DNA of 64,000 nt from Trichomonas vaginalis G3 (Eukaryota > Parabasalia > Trichomonadida > Trichomonadidae): the NCBI RefSeq assembly GCF_026262505.1, contig NC_067207.1, positions 27,000,082 through 27,064,081 of the forward strand. Reading direction: 5' to 3'. Under the pieces are notes generated by a model that was not told the origin of the DNA, made no database searches, and saw only the letters and a list, made by a program, of their open reading frames with translations. The position numbers and the translations under genes were made by a program. Below, piece after piece: positions 43,281 to 54,344 of the stretch (the first letter of the stretch is position 1; each line of letters starts with the position of its first letter).

Positions 43281-44257
43281 CTGAGATTTTTAGAAAAAAA
43301 CACTTTTCATAAGTATTCAATATTTGAGAATACGCTCTAAAAAAAAATAGATTCTTTTATATTCGCTTATATAAAAGGAGACTCTCTATCAGATGCGAAT
43401 GCATGAATTCAGCACCTCTGATAGAGAGTTTCCTCTTATATAAGCGGATCTTTTTCATGAGTTATTGTTAATATAAAAACATCAAAATCTACCAATATGA
43501 GAAATTAAACCCTGCGAGTCGCCAGTTCTAGACTGGCACTTCGCAGGGTTGAATTTCTCTTGACAAATGACAAAACTTGTTCGCAATTGTGAACCATTGC
43601 GAGCAAGTTTGCCAGATATCTGGAAGGAATTGCTCCTTATGATATATGCATTGTAACTGTATATATCATAAAGAGCAATTCCTTCAATTAAACGCAAAAA
43701 CTTTGGTGCAATCGTTGCTGATTGCACCAAAGTTTTCGAACTTTCCCGAGGGAATTGGAGGGTGAGAGATACATAGTCTATCTATGTACCTCCCACCCTC
43801 CAAATCCCACTCTAAATGGGAGAAACTTTGTTCGCATGTTATCTTATTCAAACAAAGTTTCTCCCATTTAGAGAAGGAATAGGAGCCTACCAGGCACTGA
43901 TATATAATCAGTGCTTTGTAGGCTCCTATTCCTAATAAAAATTTGAAAACTTTGGAGCATTTGATTATTGTATTTTGTCAAGAGAAATTCAACCCTGCGA
44001 AGTGCCAGTTCTAGACTGGTGCCTCGCAGGGTTTAATTTCTCATATTGGTAGATTTTGATGTTTTTATATTAACAATAACTCATGAAAAAGATCCGCTTA
44101 TATAAGAGGAAACTCTCTATTAGAGGTGCTGAATTCATGCATTCGCATCTGATAGAGAGTCTCCTTTTATATAAGCGAATATAAAAGAATCTATTCTTTT
44201 TTGGAGCGTATTTTCAAATATTGAATACTTATGAAAAGTGTTTTTCCTAAAAATTTA
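43281..44257. repeat. Hairpin array 3 nested in a ~300 bp inverted repeat (in E2)
   Basis: Outer arms of roughly 280-300 bp at 43,281-43,565 and 43,980-44,257 are inverted copies (from AAAACACTTTTCATAAG to the CCCTGCGA hairpin). Each arm carries its own hairpins (43,364-43,446; 43,499-43,559 and their mirror images). In the middle, hairpins alternate: 43,573-43,610 (class II), 43,622-43,685 (I), 43,696-43,735 (II), 43,748-43,808 (I), 43,813-43,871 (II), 43,875-43,935 (I). The GGAATTGGAGGGTGAGAG and GAGAAACTTTG stems are shared with arrays 1 and 2. Confidence 0.85.
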
Positions 44258-47200
44258 ATATAATGCTTAGCACAATATATAAAATTAAAATATCTATAAT
44301 TATTTTCTATATCACACTTTTCATAGAGGTAGGGCAACGATAGAAAAATTTTGGAAAAAAAGTTCGGAGATCTTAAACGTATCATATTCCCTGCATGGTT
44401 TGGTATCTTCCGCCATGCGTTGTGCCAAACATATTGACACTTTCCAATAATTAATTTATGGTATGAGTCACAGAGTTAGATTATAAAAAGAAAGTAAATA
44501 ATTGCAATTAGAAATCATATATGTCGGAAATCAAATGTTGATGAGCAGAAACCTTTTACTCATCATAAAAGAGATAAATCACTAAAGATTTGTATACATT
44601 AAAATTTGATATTTGGTGCTCGAAAACTGTCTGATGGGACTCCTCCAAAATGAACCAATCTATCGCTGAGGACCAAATTAGATGATGTGGATGGTGTATT
44701 CTCTAATTCTAACTTAGGAAGAATGGGAACAAAACGAATGACGACAACAACATGTCAAACATAGATTAAATATCTATGAATCAATAAAGTATACGTGCAT
44801 TGAAGGTGATAACGATCACTTGAGGCTTATAACTCTTTGACTAAATTATGCAATAATTAAATATAATCATTTTTATATTTTTATACTGATAGTAATTAAT
44901 ATACTATCCTGCTTAATAAATGGTATGATCAAATTTGTTTGAAAATTTAATTATGTATATGAAACTATGTCTTCTATATAAAAATCAAAATTTTCGGACG
45001 AACCTAGATTGAACCTTTATGAAAATCTATCATTTTTGTTAATTGAGTTAATATGAATCTTTTACATATGTATATATAGCATTGATAGCTTATATAATCA
45101 TAGTTTATTCCATATTAACATATTTTTTCAGTTAAATTTGTTAATAATATCATGTAACAAATTAATTCAAGATTAGAATGTCTACAAAGTGCTAACAAAT
45201 AAGAACAAAATACGATTTCTCGACTTAAATTTTAATATGGAGTAGTTTTTCGTTTAAATCTAATTAAAAATGAATAAAAACTTATCTTGTACTATTTTCA
45301 TTCAAAGATTTTAATAATGTAAATCATGCATTTTCATAATTCAGTACAGTTCTTTTTAGAATTAAAGTTGATGAGGATGATATTTGTGATTTAAAATAAT
45401 TTGTTAATGTTCACCTTTTATTCATCACCTTGTGGTATGCCCTAAAGCAATAGCATTATCAATTCTGCTGAATTGATCAACTCAAAATTCCAAAAAAAAT
45501 TCAAAATTTCAAAAATGAAATTAAACAATTTGAATTTCACATGAAAAAATCAATTTCGAAAAAAATTTGGAAAATCAAAGTATTTGATAATTAGTCAAAT
45601 AATCAATTTACATCGTTTTTACTCATAAAAAACAACTAATTTTTGATTTTGATATCATATTTGATAAATACTCATTCCAGAGTTGACGTAATGTATTAAT
45701 TATTGTTAGAGATATTGCTTTCGCAGCAAAATTCTTATTTCATGAAAGAAAAAAAAAATGATTTTATTCCAACAAAAACAAGTAAACAGATGAATGGAAA
45801 CGTACTATATTTTCATAAATGTAGTAATCAGCGTGTCGGCTTTTGTTTATCATGTTCGAGTCAAAATGTATTAACTTGTAATAAGAAATATTCGAAGATT
45901 ATATGAAGTATTCAGCATTCTTTGTAGAAATATTTGTAATTCATTACTAACATATATATAAAGTTGTTTTTTTCCCTTATTGCAATAATTTTGTCTGATT
46001 TTAATAACTTTTCATGTATACGAGTTGTGTGAATATGCATCATAATATGCGTAAATATACTTATTTGCGACGAATAATGTGGTTGCATAATGGAGGTGCT
46101 AAATTTTGATTTTTAATATGGGGCTTTGGTATGTATAATCATGTTCTTATCTCAACGTAGGAGTATTGGTGCAATATGATTAAAATTTACGAGGTTGATC
46201 TTAAATTGAATAATTCTGGAGTATAAATCACAATGCAGCTAATTCTATGTTAAAGATAGATACAGATTGTAGTAATCAATTAGGGAGTACAAATTCATTC
46301 TTTCATTTCTGTCGTATTGAGCAGAAAGGAAGAGATCATAACCCTAGGAAAAAAAGCCCAAATTTGTCACTTTTCATAGTACGTTAAACTCAATTCGCTC
46401 GGCGAATGCCGAGCACACGTACTCATCATTCAACATAATATTCTCATTCTTTGGTTATTATAGTGCCAGACAACACAAGATTTCAAAGAATTACTTGAGT
46501 TTTCAATTAATCTTAATCCGATTTTAGATTTATCGAGAACTCCATCATCACAATCACATACTTCAGTGCGGTAACTACAATTATCCATATACAGAAGGAA
46601 GTTCTTTTCGAACAACTCATTTGGAGTCTGTTTTGGAAAGAACTTCTTTCTGTCCGACTTAATTTCATAGTTCCTGATCAACCAAAAGACAGAAACCACA
46701 CACTATCTACTTAGGAAAGGAGTTCTTTCTAAATCTTCCTTAATTTGAGATTTTACGAGAGATAACCCTTCTATTGCACTTAAAAATGAACATTTTGATA
46801 TCTTTAGTATCACACATGGTCATATATAGTATTTCATCTACATGAATACATTCATCTTTCGAAGTCTCTCATTAAATGGAGGCTTCGAAAGATGAATCGT
46901 TTTATTCATACAACTTTAAATCTCGAACACATTTAGAGAGTGAGTATATCATTTTATTCTTGTTTTGAGTTTATTCTGATTCAAAATTGCAGTGAAAACA
47001 GAAGTTCACACATCATATCTGAATGTGAGCTCATCTATACTTATACGATCTCAATACCTCCACTCTAAGCATAAGAGGTGAAGTTATATAAAAATTATCA
47101 GATGCGTTGAAGTCTCAAAAGTATTGCCTGAATGCTTGTTTCATATTTGTCCAAGTAGTTTCAATGAATAAATGTATTGTTTTTTATAATTTCGATTTAT

Positions 47201-47930
47201 TTTTAGAAAATATTCAATATAAACCTTTATTGTGTTATTTACATCTCATAAATTCTCTGTCTAAATCATATAAAAGCGCGTTTTACCCCTATGAATCAAG
47301 AAATTCATTCAATATTCATGGTATATTTATTAAATTTATACGATTTACTAATAATCAATATTATATCCTCATAAATAGCAATATATTTTGGTAATCTATG
47401 ATAATCATATACAATATTTGAAATCAAATTTTCATTAGTTTAGGTTCCTTGTTAATAGTAAACCATTATATTTATTACTAATAATAAAATCTATGTGTCG
47501 TATTGAAATTCAATAAAATTACTTATTCGGTCCAAAAAAACAAATTAGATAAAATTTTTCTTTTTTTATGTAATTTTTGTTTTTCATTTTTCTCAAGATC
47601 CTAAGTTATGTTCTAACTTTTGACATCATATCCTATCATGCTAGGCTATATATTATAGCATATCCAAAAGGCAAGGAAATCTATCAGAGAAGCCTTTTTG
47701 ACCTATCGTTGCCCTACCTCTCTTTTCATTACACCTTGAAAAGTCTTCTCAAACTCTATTTTTAATTATTTTTTAGATATATCTCAAGTGTGATTAATCA
47801 AAAACTCATATAGACTATATTTATTTTTTTCATTCAAAAAATTATATGAGAATCTCAAATTAACTTTCAAATTTTTTATTTTAAAAACATATTAATAATC
47901 ATATTTTAAGATACTTTTTCGCCCAAAAAA
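44258..47930. other. Non-coding interior of E2
   Basis: 3.7 kb, AT-rich. AGAGGTAGGGCAACGATAG at 44,325-44,343 is found inverted at 47,703-47,721, so a 3.4 kb inner element may be nested here. A GC-rich hairpin CTCGGCGAATGCCGAG lies at about 46,399-46,414 inside AGTACGT/ACGTACT arms, and a CATCTTTCGAAG hairpin at ~46,845-46,895. Frames of 60-95 codons (for example 46,430-46,699 minus and 47,107-47,394) have no recognisable domain and are not called as genes. Confidence 0.5.
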
Positions 47931-48024
47931 TAATCGTACTTCCTCGACGATTAATAGGCTCTCAATTTCTATCGTTGACACTACTTCGCATGCAACAATT
48001 TTCACTATTATAGAAATCATTAAA

Positions 48025-49128
48025 ATGATTTTCACATCTTTGATGATTCATGCCGTTTTGGATAAATCCAATTTCAGTAATTATGTTTCCCAACACTCAG
48101 ATAAACCAATTATAGCTATGTTACATATGAATTGGTGCGGCCATTGCAAGCATGCTCATCCTTTTTTTAATGAAATGCAAAATTATTTCGCAGACTTCGA
48201 AGAACTTATTACAACAGATGTAGAATGTGAGGCAAATCGCGAAGTATGCTCTCAATTTTCAATATCTGGATATCCATCGTATTTTATTTTATATCAAGGC
48301 AAAAAGACTAATAAATTTTGCAAAGCGAACTACGACTATATGGTAAACTATGGATACGAAGTCATGGAAGAGGTATATGGTTCGAATTTAACTCAAATTA
48401 AAGATGAAAAATACAAAATCGATAAAATTCCATACATAGAATTCCTCGAAGAGCCAAATAACTTAACACTGCTGAATTATGCTAGATATTTACTCAGAAA
48501 ACCAGAATTTAAGACTCTTAACGCTTATTACAGAAATTCAACTGAAGCTGGACCAAATGGAACATTAATTTACCATTTTTCTTCAACAAACTCTATCAAG
48601 TGTAAAGATCCATTAACTTTTCAGAACGTCATTAACTTTTTACTCAAATTTACTTCAGATATACGAGAAGAATGGGACTTTAAGAGTATTTTAGAGTCTC
48701 AAAAGTTGTTTAGTATCTATATCCCGCGTACATCAATGGATAATCTGTTTTATAGAAAGTGTGCCAATCATTTCTCAAGGATTTCCACGTTTGGCCATTC
48801 CAAATCAGTTGGTACTAAAATTGTTGCTAGTAAATTTGGTCTTTCTAATAAAGAACTTCCGGCGATTGTTGTATTTGATCCAAATACAAAGAAATTCGCC
48901 AAATTTGCAAAATCTTCGAATATAACAGAACTTGAGCAATTCTACCAGAGTATAACTGATGGAAAAGCTAATGAAGAAAATTATAATCTTGATGATTCCA
49001 TTTTTGACGTCATATCGCAGAGCAATTTGGCAATTATTTCACTATCTCTTTCAATAGGTATAATAATTGTTGGAGTTCTGTTTTATACTTACAATTGTGC
49101 ACTTGGAAACTTGAAAAAAATGGACTAA
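48025..49128 (+). CDS. Membrane-anchored thioredoxin/PDI-like protein
   Basis: 367 residues, host secretory-pathway oxidoreductase. Residues 1-12 (MIFTSLMIHAVL) are a short hydrophobic signal, as often in trichomonads. A thioredoxin domain follows (~12-110) with the PDI-type active site WCGHC (37-41) and the cis-proline block SGYPSYFI. Residues 110-330 contain further, less clear thioredoxin-like folds without a second CxxC. A transmembrane helix at ~335-356 (LAIISLSLSIGIIIVGVLFY) leaves a short Lys-containing cytosolic tail. It is expected to form or shuffle disulfides on secreted proteins in the ER lumen. The start is fixed by the first ATG; an initiator-like TCACT lies at 48,001-48,005, only a few bases outside the right end of E2, so its upstream control region is E2 sequence. 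Confidence 0.85.
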   Translation: MIFTSLMIHAVLDKSNFSNYVSQHSDKPIIAMLHMNWCGHCKHAHPFFNEMQNYFADFEELITTDVECEANREVCSQFSISGYPSYFILYQGKKTNKFCKANYDYMVNYGYEVMEEVYGSNLTQIKDEKYKIDKIPYIEFLEEPNNLTLLNYARYLLRKPEFKTLNAYYRNSTEAGPNGTLIYHFSSTNSIKCKDPLTFQNVINFLLKFTSDIREEWDFKSILESQKLFSIYIPRTSMDNLFYRKCANHFSRISTFGHSKSVGTKIVASKFGLSNKELPAIVVFDPNTKKFAKFAKSSNITELEQFYQSITDGKANEENYNLDDSIFDVISQSNLAIISLSLSIGIIIVGVLFYTYNCALGNLKKMD

Positions 49129-50561
49129 CTATGTCCGTGCACGTGCGTTAAGGAAAAAATCATATTTATTACTATAGATTTTGTTTACTAAATAAAATAT
49201 TAAATTTTATATGACCTAATTTTTAAATACAGCAAAAAGAATCTATCTATAAGGATAGAAAACATATAGTATGGATTTTATAGTCCTGGCTTTAGCGTAA
49301 TTTGATCTATTCATTAAACTTTTAAATTTTCTCATTGAAATTGAATACTGAATACAAATATCAGGGTATATTCCCATAGACTGATGAATAAACTATGCAT
49401 TTATCAAAAATAAACAAGTCAAAGAAATAATATTTTCAAGAACAATGGGTTACTTCTTTTAAATAGGAGAGATCGTTTTGAATTTATTTTTAAATGATAA
49501 ATTGTTATTGATTTATGTGGACTGCAAAACAGGATGATATTTGAAATTGAATCTCGAAAAAGAATCCATTAATTTTAATGATATAAAACCAAAAATAATT
49601 GTTATAATTTAAATGAAGAAGTAATTTAAAACGATTTTATTTATGATCAAATTCTATATATTTTTTTGGATCAAATCCATTTTAATAGAATTTATATACT
49701 ATTCATCTATTAGTAAACACTACCGTATATTATTTCTTAAGCTATCTTATTTTTTGAACTTTTATTCAAATCTTTGGTCGCAAGAAGAATTGCATGATAA
49801 ATAAAAACATTTAATCAAAGTCAATTTTATTTTTCATATTCAAATGGACTGAGTGTTAACATTTAACATTTTTTGCTAATTGTCGTCAAAAATTAGGCGT
49901 AAAGCAAAAATTAATATTTCATATGGTTTTATGATAGATAAGCATTATATTCCCACTCATTATATTCGTAAATTTTGAGGTTTATCCTTCGCTTTTAAGA
50001 TCATTGAATTTGATTTTTATATAAAATAGTTATATATTAGAAAATAATATGAGTTTATGTGATATTATTTTTCAGAAGATTTCATTCTATATGCCTATGA
50101 AAAGTACTCTCAAAACTAACTTTTTCCTAATTATAATTAAATCTAGAATATTGTATTATGCTTAGTATTATTTCATTTTTCTCATTCAATTTAGAATTTA
50201 CAAATGTCAAAAAATTGAGAGCTGTCACTTTTGATGAATTTCTGTTTATTACATAAGGAAAAGATATCTTTCATAATTCGAAAAATTTATTAAAAAATGG
50301 ACTCATGTGATCTGATTTTCTTTGTAATCTTATTTAATTCAATTTTTTAATTTTCAATTTTAATGAAAAATTACGACAGTGATTTAAGGATATCGAACTA
50401 TTTATAAATTCAAAAAGTCTGACATTCTGTCCAAATTCAAAAGTCATATGATCCGATAAAATAAAGTCTTATGCAATCTTATTTCAAAAGTTAAAATCAT
50501 CCATAAAATCATGTGGCAATCTGACAGACAAACTGCTCGATTTGAGATAATTCTCAAATCA
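49129..50561. other. AT-rich spacer without genes
   Basis: 1.4 kb, ~80% A+T by eye, with no convincing reading frame, repeat or RNA gene. The last ~100 bp should include the promoter of the following gene. Confidence 0.5.
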
Positions 50562-50568
50562 TCATTTT
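50562..50568 (+). promoter_or_regulatory. Initiator-like element TCATTTT
   Basis: TCATTTT, nine bases before the ATG at 50,573 if transcription starts at its A. It fits the trichomonad TCA(+1)YW initiator and supports the chosen start. Confidence 0.55.
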
Positions 50569-50572
50569 ATTA

Positions 50573-51361
50573 ATGTTTGCTTTCGCAATCTTAGCTTCAT
50601 CTAAGATCATTCACACCCCTGATATTTACAGGCCAGGTCCATTATTCCCAAGACCAGGCCCATGCTTCCCAAGACCAGTTCCAACATTCCCAAGACCAGT
50701 TCTTATGAATGCTGAACAAGAAGAAGACCCAGAGAACATTGGCCCAGTTGTTGCTTGGCTTGCTGAACAGGCCGCATATGCTGCCGCTTGGGAAATTGGA
50801 AAGTGGATTGGTGGCAAGCTTCGTCACCAGGATGCTGAATCTAACTACATCGACCCACGCTTTTTGTTAAATGCCGACGAAGAAGTCGACCCAGAAAATG
50901 TTTGGCCAATCGTTATTGCTATTGCAAAGGAAGTTGCTATTTCTGCTGCTACAGAAGCTGCTATTGCCGCTGGCAAGTGGGGATGGCATAAGGTCTTCGG
51001 CCAAGAAGCTGAATCCAACGCTTTCTTGCCACATATTCCAATCCGTATTCCAGATCCACGCATCCCATTCCCATTCCCACGCCCATTCCCATTACCACGC
51101 CCATTCCCATTCCCACGCCCATTCCCATTCCCACGCCCAATCCATCGCGCAAACGCTGAAGAGGAAGAAGATGAATCCAACCCATGGGGCCCAGTTATCA
51201 AAGAAATTATCAAGGATGCCGCTAAATCCGCTGCAGCTCAGGCCATCGTCGAAGGTGGAAAGGCTGCATGGCACAAGGTTTTCGGCCAAGAAGCTGAATC
51301 AAACTCATGGCTCCCACGTTACCCACATTATCCACATTATCCAATCTGGAAAACTTACTGA
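50573..51361 (+). CDS. Secreted three-repeat, proline-rich polyprotein-like protein
   Basis: 262 residues; no family recognised. A short signal-like start (MFAFAILASS) is followed by a Pro-rich stretch (~20-44; repeated PRPGP/FPRP). Then come three related units, 46-91, 100-149 and 194-244. Each begins NA(E/D) plus an acidic run (EEDPEN), continues as a ~30-residue Ala/Ile-rich amphipathic helix with KWGWHKVFG or GKAAWHKVFG, and ends with (Q)(D/E)AESN. Between units 2 and 3 lies a (F)PFPRP repeat (~160-190). The sharp repeat edges with Asn suggest a precursor cut into three helical peptides, perhaps by legumain-type proteases; this is inference. The third position of codons is GC-richer than in neighbouring genes (CCA, AAG, GCC, ATC), as in highly expressed trichomonad genes. 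Confidence 0.75.
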   Translation: MFAFAILASSKIIHTPDIYRPGPLFPRPGPCFPRPVPTFPRPVLMNAEQEEDPENIGPVVAWLAEQAAYAAAWEIGKWIGGKLRHQDAESNYIDPRFLLNADEEVDPENVWPIVIAIAKEVAISAATEAAIAAGKWGWHKVFGQEAESNAFLPHIPIRIPDPRIPFPFPRPFPLPRPFPFPRPFPFPRPIHRANAEEEEDESNPWGPVIKEIIKDAAKSAAAQAIVEGGKAAWHKVFGQEAESNSWLPRYPHYPHYPIWKTY

Positions 51362-51779
51362 ATGATTAACTAAATTTTTTTTCATCGCGAAATACAATTA
51401 CGTTCCTTTTTTTCTTTGGGTTGGCAATTATTTTCTAAGCAAAATATCTGAATTGCGAAGCATCTATATGATCAATAGAAGCTCTTTAACTCTAAAACTA
51501 AAATAAAACATTGTTTTTTCATAATGAGTTGAATTAAAATTTTGAAAATCAAAATTGCATGTTTGAGGTGACAAATTTTATGATAATTGACCAGTTATAA
51601 TTTCCATTTCATTGCATACTAATTTTTGATAATTCTGGTTTCTTCAAATTAGAGTATAAAACAGTTTTTCGCAAATTGAAGTATCAAGCAAAAAGGGCAT
51701 TTGTGAACTTCATTATATTTTCAATTTTTGACCATCGGGTGTCATAGTTTTTTTATGATAAAGTCGTAAATGTATTTTC
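51362..51779. other. Spacer
   Basis: About 420 bp of AT-rich DNA, no gene or repeat seen. Confidence 0.45.
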
Positions 51780-53267
51780 ATGGAGAAAAGAGTTTATGAT
51801 GAACTCATAGAGCTTTGTAGTGATTATATTAACACTATAAATGCAATATATAGACTTAGGACATTCGATGAATATGAAATAAGTAAAATTTACAAAGATA
51901 TTAAAATCAATTTACTCGAATCAAAAATAATTTTACCAACTCATATATTTCAAATAATTTCGACAGCTTCTCGATTCAATTGCCGCTATTATAAGTCATA
52001 TTGGAATATATTCAAAAAGTTTTTTGAAGAATATCATCCAAAACAGGTTGAAAATCTTTCTCCTGTTTTTTATTACTTTGTTTATAAAGAATATGGAATT
52101 ATATTAGACGAAAAAAATTTAATTCTTCTAAAATTAATTCAATTTTTCATTCGCTCGATGTTCATAATGAACACACAATCCATAGAGTTATTATGAATGA
52201 TGACCTGGAATCATTGATCGTATACAGCGAAAGAGAAGATTTTGACGAAAGTTATGTATTGCAAAGTGACTTTTATCCATCTTCATATCACCAATGCTTG
52301 AAGGTTATGCATTGATGAATGTTTTCAATATCATAACCTTCAAGCATTTTTCATCTATTTAGACCAAACAAATGATTTCAAAGAAAGAATTAATTATCCT
52401 ATTTTATATCAAATTCCATCACTATGTATTTATCTTGTTACACATGGTGTAGATGTAAATTCCCCTATAGTTCTATGTGGATCTCATTCTAAAAGATCTA
52501 TTATTCATTATGCAGCAATGCATGGTAATAGCGATGTCTTAGAAGTTCTAATTTCCAATGGAGCAATCATTAATGAACTAGACGAAAATAAAAATACAAC
52601 ACTTCATTGTGCAGTAGAAAATGACAATAAAGAAACAGCAGAATTTCTAATTTTGCATGGCATTGATATCAATGCAAAGAATAAAAGTGGGAAAAATGCT
52701 CTTCATTGTACAGCAGATTACAATAGCAAAGAAGTTGCAAAGGTACTTGTTAAATATGGCCTGGATATCAATTCAAAGTCTAATATCTATTGGAAAACTG
52801 CTCTTCATTATGCAGCAGAAATGAATTGTAAAGAAATTGCAGAAATTCTTATATCGCTTGGTGCAGATATTAATTCAAGATGTAATTTTGAAGGAGCCCC
52901 TCTTCATATTGCAGCAATGTATAATAGCCCAGAAGTTGCCGAAGTTCTTATTATGCACAGTTCAGATTTATCTGCAAAAGATAAATTTGGAAGGACTCCT
53001 CTTCATTTAGCAGCTTGGAAGAATAATAAAAATATGGTTGAATTTCTGATTTCACGTAGTGCTAATATCAACGAAATTGATAATAATGAATGTACATCGC
53101 TTCATATGGCAGCAGAATATAATAGCAAAGAAGCAGCAATGGCGCTTATCTCACATGGAGCTGATATCAACAGAAAAGATAAATTCAATCAAACAGCATT
53201 TCAAATTGCAGAGTCTAAAAACCATCAAGAAATTTGTCAACTATTTAATTCACAATCTTCAACTTAA
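51780..53267 (+). pseudogene. Ankyrin-repeat protein with DUF3447-type N-terminus (broken host gene)
   Basis: Relic of the large trichomonad DUF3447/ankyrin family. 51,780-52,140 encodes the usual N-terminal domain (MEKRVYDELIELCSDYINTI... FKKFFEEYHP). A frameshift near 52,140-52,160 puts the typical HNEHTIHRVIMNDDLESL block in another frame, and that frame ends at 52,314. About 60-80 residues of the usual middle part (ELCCYHGAVDCF...) are missing at 52,293-52,348, where a 17-bp inverted duplication has formed. From ~52,317 the first frame resumes (ECFQYHNLQAFFIYLDQTND) and carries seven to eight ankyrin repeats of 33 residues (KTALHYAAE...KEIAEILISLGADIN) up to 53,267. Ankyrin repeats bind other proteins. 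The short second part could still be expressed as an ankyrin-only protein from the ATG at 52,518. Confidence 0.8.
52293..52348. repeat. 17-bp inverted duplication inside the ankyrin gene
   Basis: AATGCTTGAAGGTTATG and its exact complement are separated by 22 bases, at the point where the family's middle part is missing. The right arm is normal coding sequence; the left arm is an inverted copy of it. Confidence 0.8.
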
Positions 53268-53429
53268 ATAGTTTCAATTTCTACAAATTGGAGATTGCAA
53301 TCTAGTATGATTTTACGTAGATAATGCCTTTACCAAAGTAAGCATTTATAGTCATCAGATATTCTAAAATGAAACTGAAGAATTATAAAAAAAAATATTT
53401 TTCGCATGAATAAAATTAATACAAGTTTA

Positions 53430-54344
53430 TTAATTACCAAGATATTTCAACTTCAGAGCTTCCATATCCATTGGGCATCTTTTTATAATTTCGTGAAAAC
53501 AATCATCAATATAAAGTTCTTCAGGTTTACAAGACTTTCCGCATATAGGACATGTCCAAGTTCCAGCAAATCTCATAAAAGAAAAGTATGATTCTGCATC
53601 CATTGCGGCTAAATGTTCACAATTAACTCCTCTAATAGGAATAGAGATTCTCCCTTGGCTAAGAGGACAGTAAAGTGGTAAGGATATAAATTTTTCACCA
53701 ACGTCCTCGTCATCTGGATTACTTTTCTTGTATAAAATATTAAAATTATCTTGATTTTCGTGTTTTTCAATTGATTGTATAAGTTCTGCATTTGTTAACG
53801 AAAGCAATACAATACCAAATACATAAAATGATGTTAATGCATTAGCTCTTTGAGAATAAATGTTAATAGTATTTGTATGATTTAAATTTAATGCGTTCGT
53901 AATATCAATCCAGAAATTCATTGTTTCTGGGGTTGGACTACCAGTTGGTATATTGAAAATTTTGGAATTAATAGAAAATGAAAATTTAGCTGGCCAAAAT
54001 ATCTTTGGATCATTGGATTTACTAATACAAATGATGTAAGCTCTTCCGGGATTGATCAATTTTGCACTAAATTCGTTAATTGTAAATTGACCAGAAAAAT
54101 CTGGAGTTTCTGGATCAAATAGAAGAGGGCCGAAATATATAGAATGTATTGGATCTATTGCTTTTAAAAATGGAAAGAAACTGCGTTGAAAAAGTATATC
54201 TTTGATATTTTGTGGAATTGTTTCGATGTTTTGATAAACTGCGTAATGGCTATCACTTTCTTTATAACTATTATGAACTATATTTATATTTTGATTCGAT
54301 TTCCCCTTAACAATAAATATTGGATCTTCATCATCTGAATGCAT
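53430..54344 (-). CDS. PIAS/Siz-type SUMO E3 ligase (SP-RING protein)
   Basis: 304 residues, likely a nuclear SUMO ligase that hands SUMO from the E2 enzyme (Ubc9) to target proteins. Residues ~50-195 look like a PINIT domain (FFPFLKAIDPIHSIYFGPLL and a beta-rich region). The SP-RING is at ~220-290: CPLSQGRISIPIRGVNCEH, then WTCPICGKSCKPEELYIDDC, with zinc ligands Cys226, Cys242-x-His244 and Cys265-x-x-Cys268. No SAP domain precedes it, and the protein is shorter than animal PIAS proteins (~600), ending soon after the SP-RING. It has an acidic start (MHSDDEDP). It is divergent to the coiled-coil gene, with 133 bp between the ATGs. Confidence 0.85.
   Translation of the reverse strand: MHSDDEDPIFIVKGKSNQNINIVHNSYKESDSHYAVYQNIETIPQNIKDILFQRSFFPFLKAIDPIHSIYFGPLLFDPETPDFSGQFTINEFSAKLINPGRAYIICISKSNDPKIFWPAKFSFSINSKIFNIPTGSPTPETMNFWIDITNALNLNHTNTINIYSQRANALTSFYVFGIVLLSLTNAELIQSIEKHENQDNFNILYKKSNPDDEDVGEKFISLPLYCPLSQGRISIPIRGVNCEHLAAMDAESYFSFMRFAGTWTCPICGKSCKPEELYIDDCFHEIIKRCPMDMEALKLKYLGN

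Larger units (their letters stand above)
43029..47997. mobile_element. E2: 5.0 kb element of the E1 family
   Basis: Both ends carry TGTTGCATGC(T/G)AAGTAGTG inverted repeats like those of E1 (about 20 bp), and the subterminal blocks match E1 in swapped order: TAAACCTCTCAATTTTAT and TGTCGGGGAAG on the left, CGATAGAAATTGAGAG and CGTCGAGGAAG on the right (read inward). E2 is therefore in the opposite orientation. It holds a hairpin array nested in a long inverted repeat (43,281-44,257) and ~3.7 kb of AT-rich DNA with a second internal inverted repeat pair. No frame looks like a transposase. The flanks (GAAT and ATTT) do not form the 4-bp duplication seen for E1. The right end lies 27 bp before the start of the PDI-like gene. 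Confidence 0.75.

Noticed and set aside
46430-46699. Possible 89-aa protein inside E2
   Set aside because: No conserved domain; it overlaps imperfect inverted repeats, and codon use does not look coding.
50845-51289. Minus-strand frames rich in Gly/Met/Val opposite the secreted-protein gene
   Set aside because: They mirror the proline-phenylalanine repeat of the plus-strand gene and have no start context.
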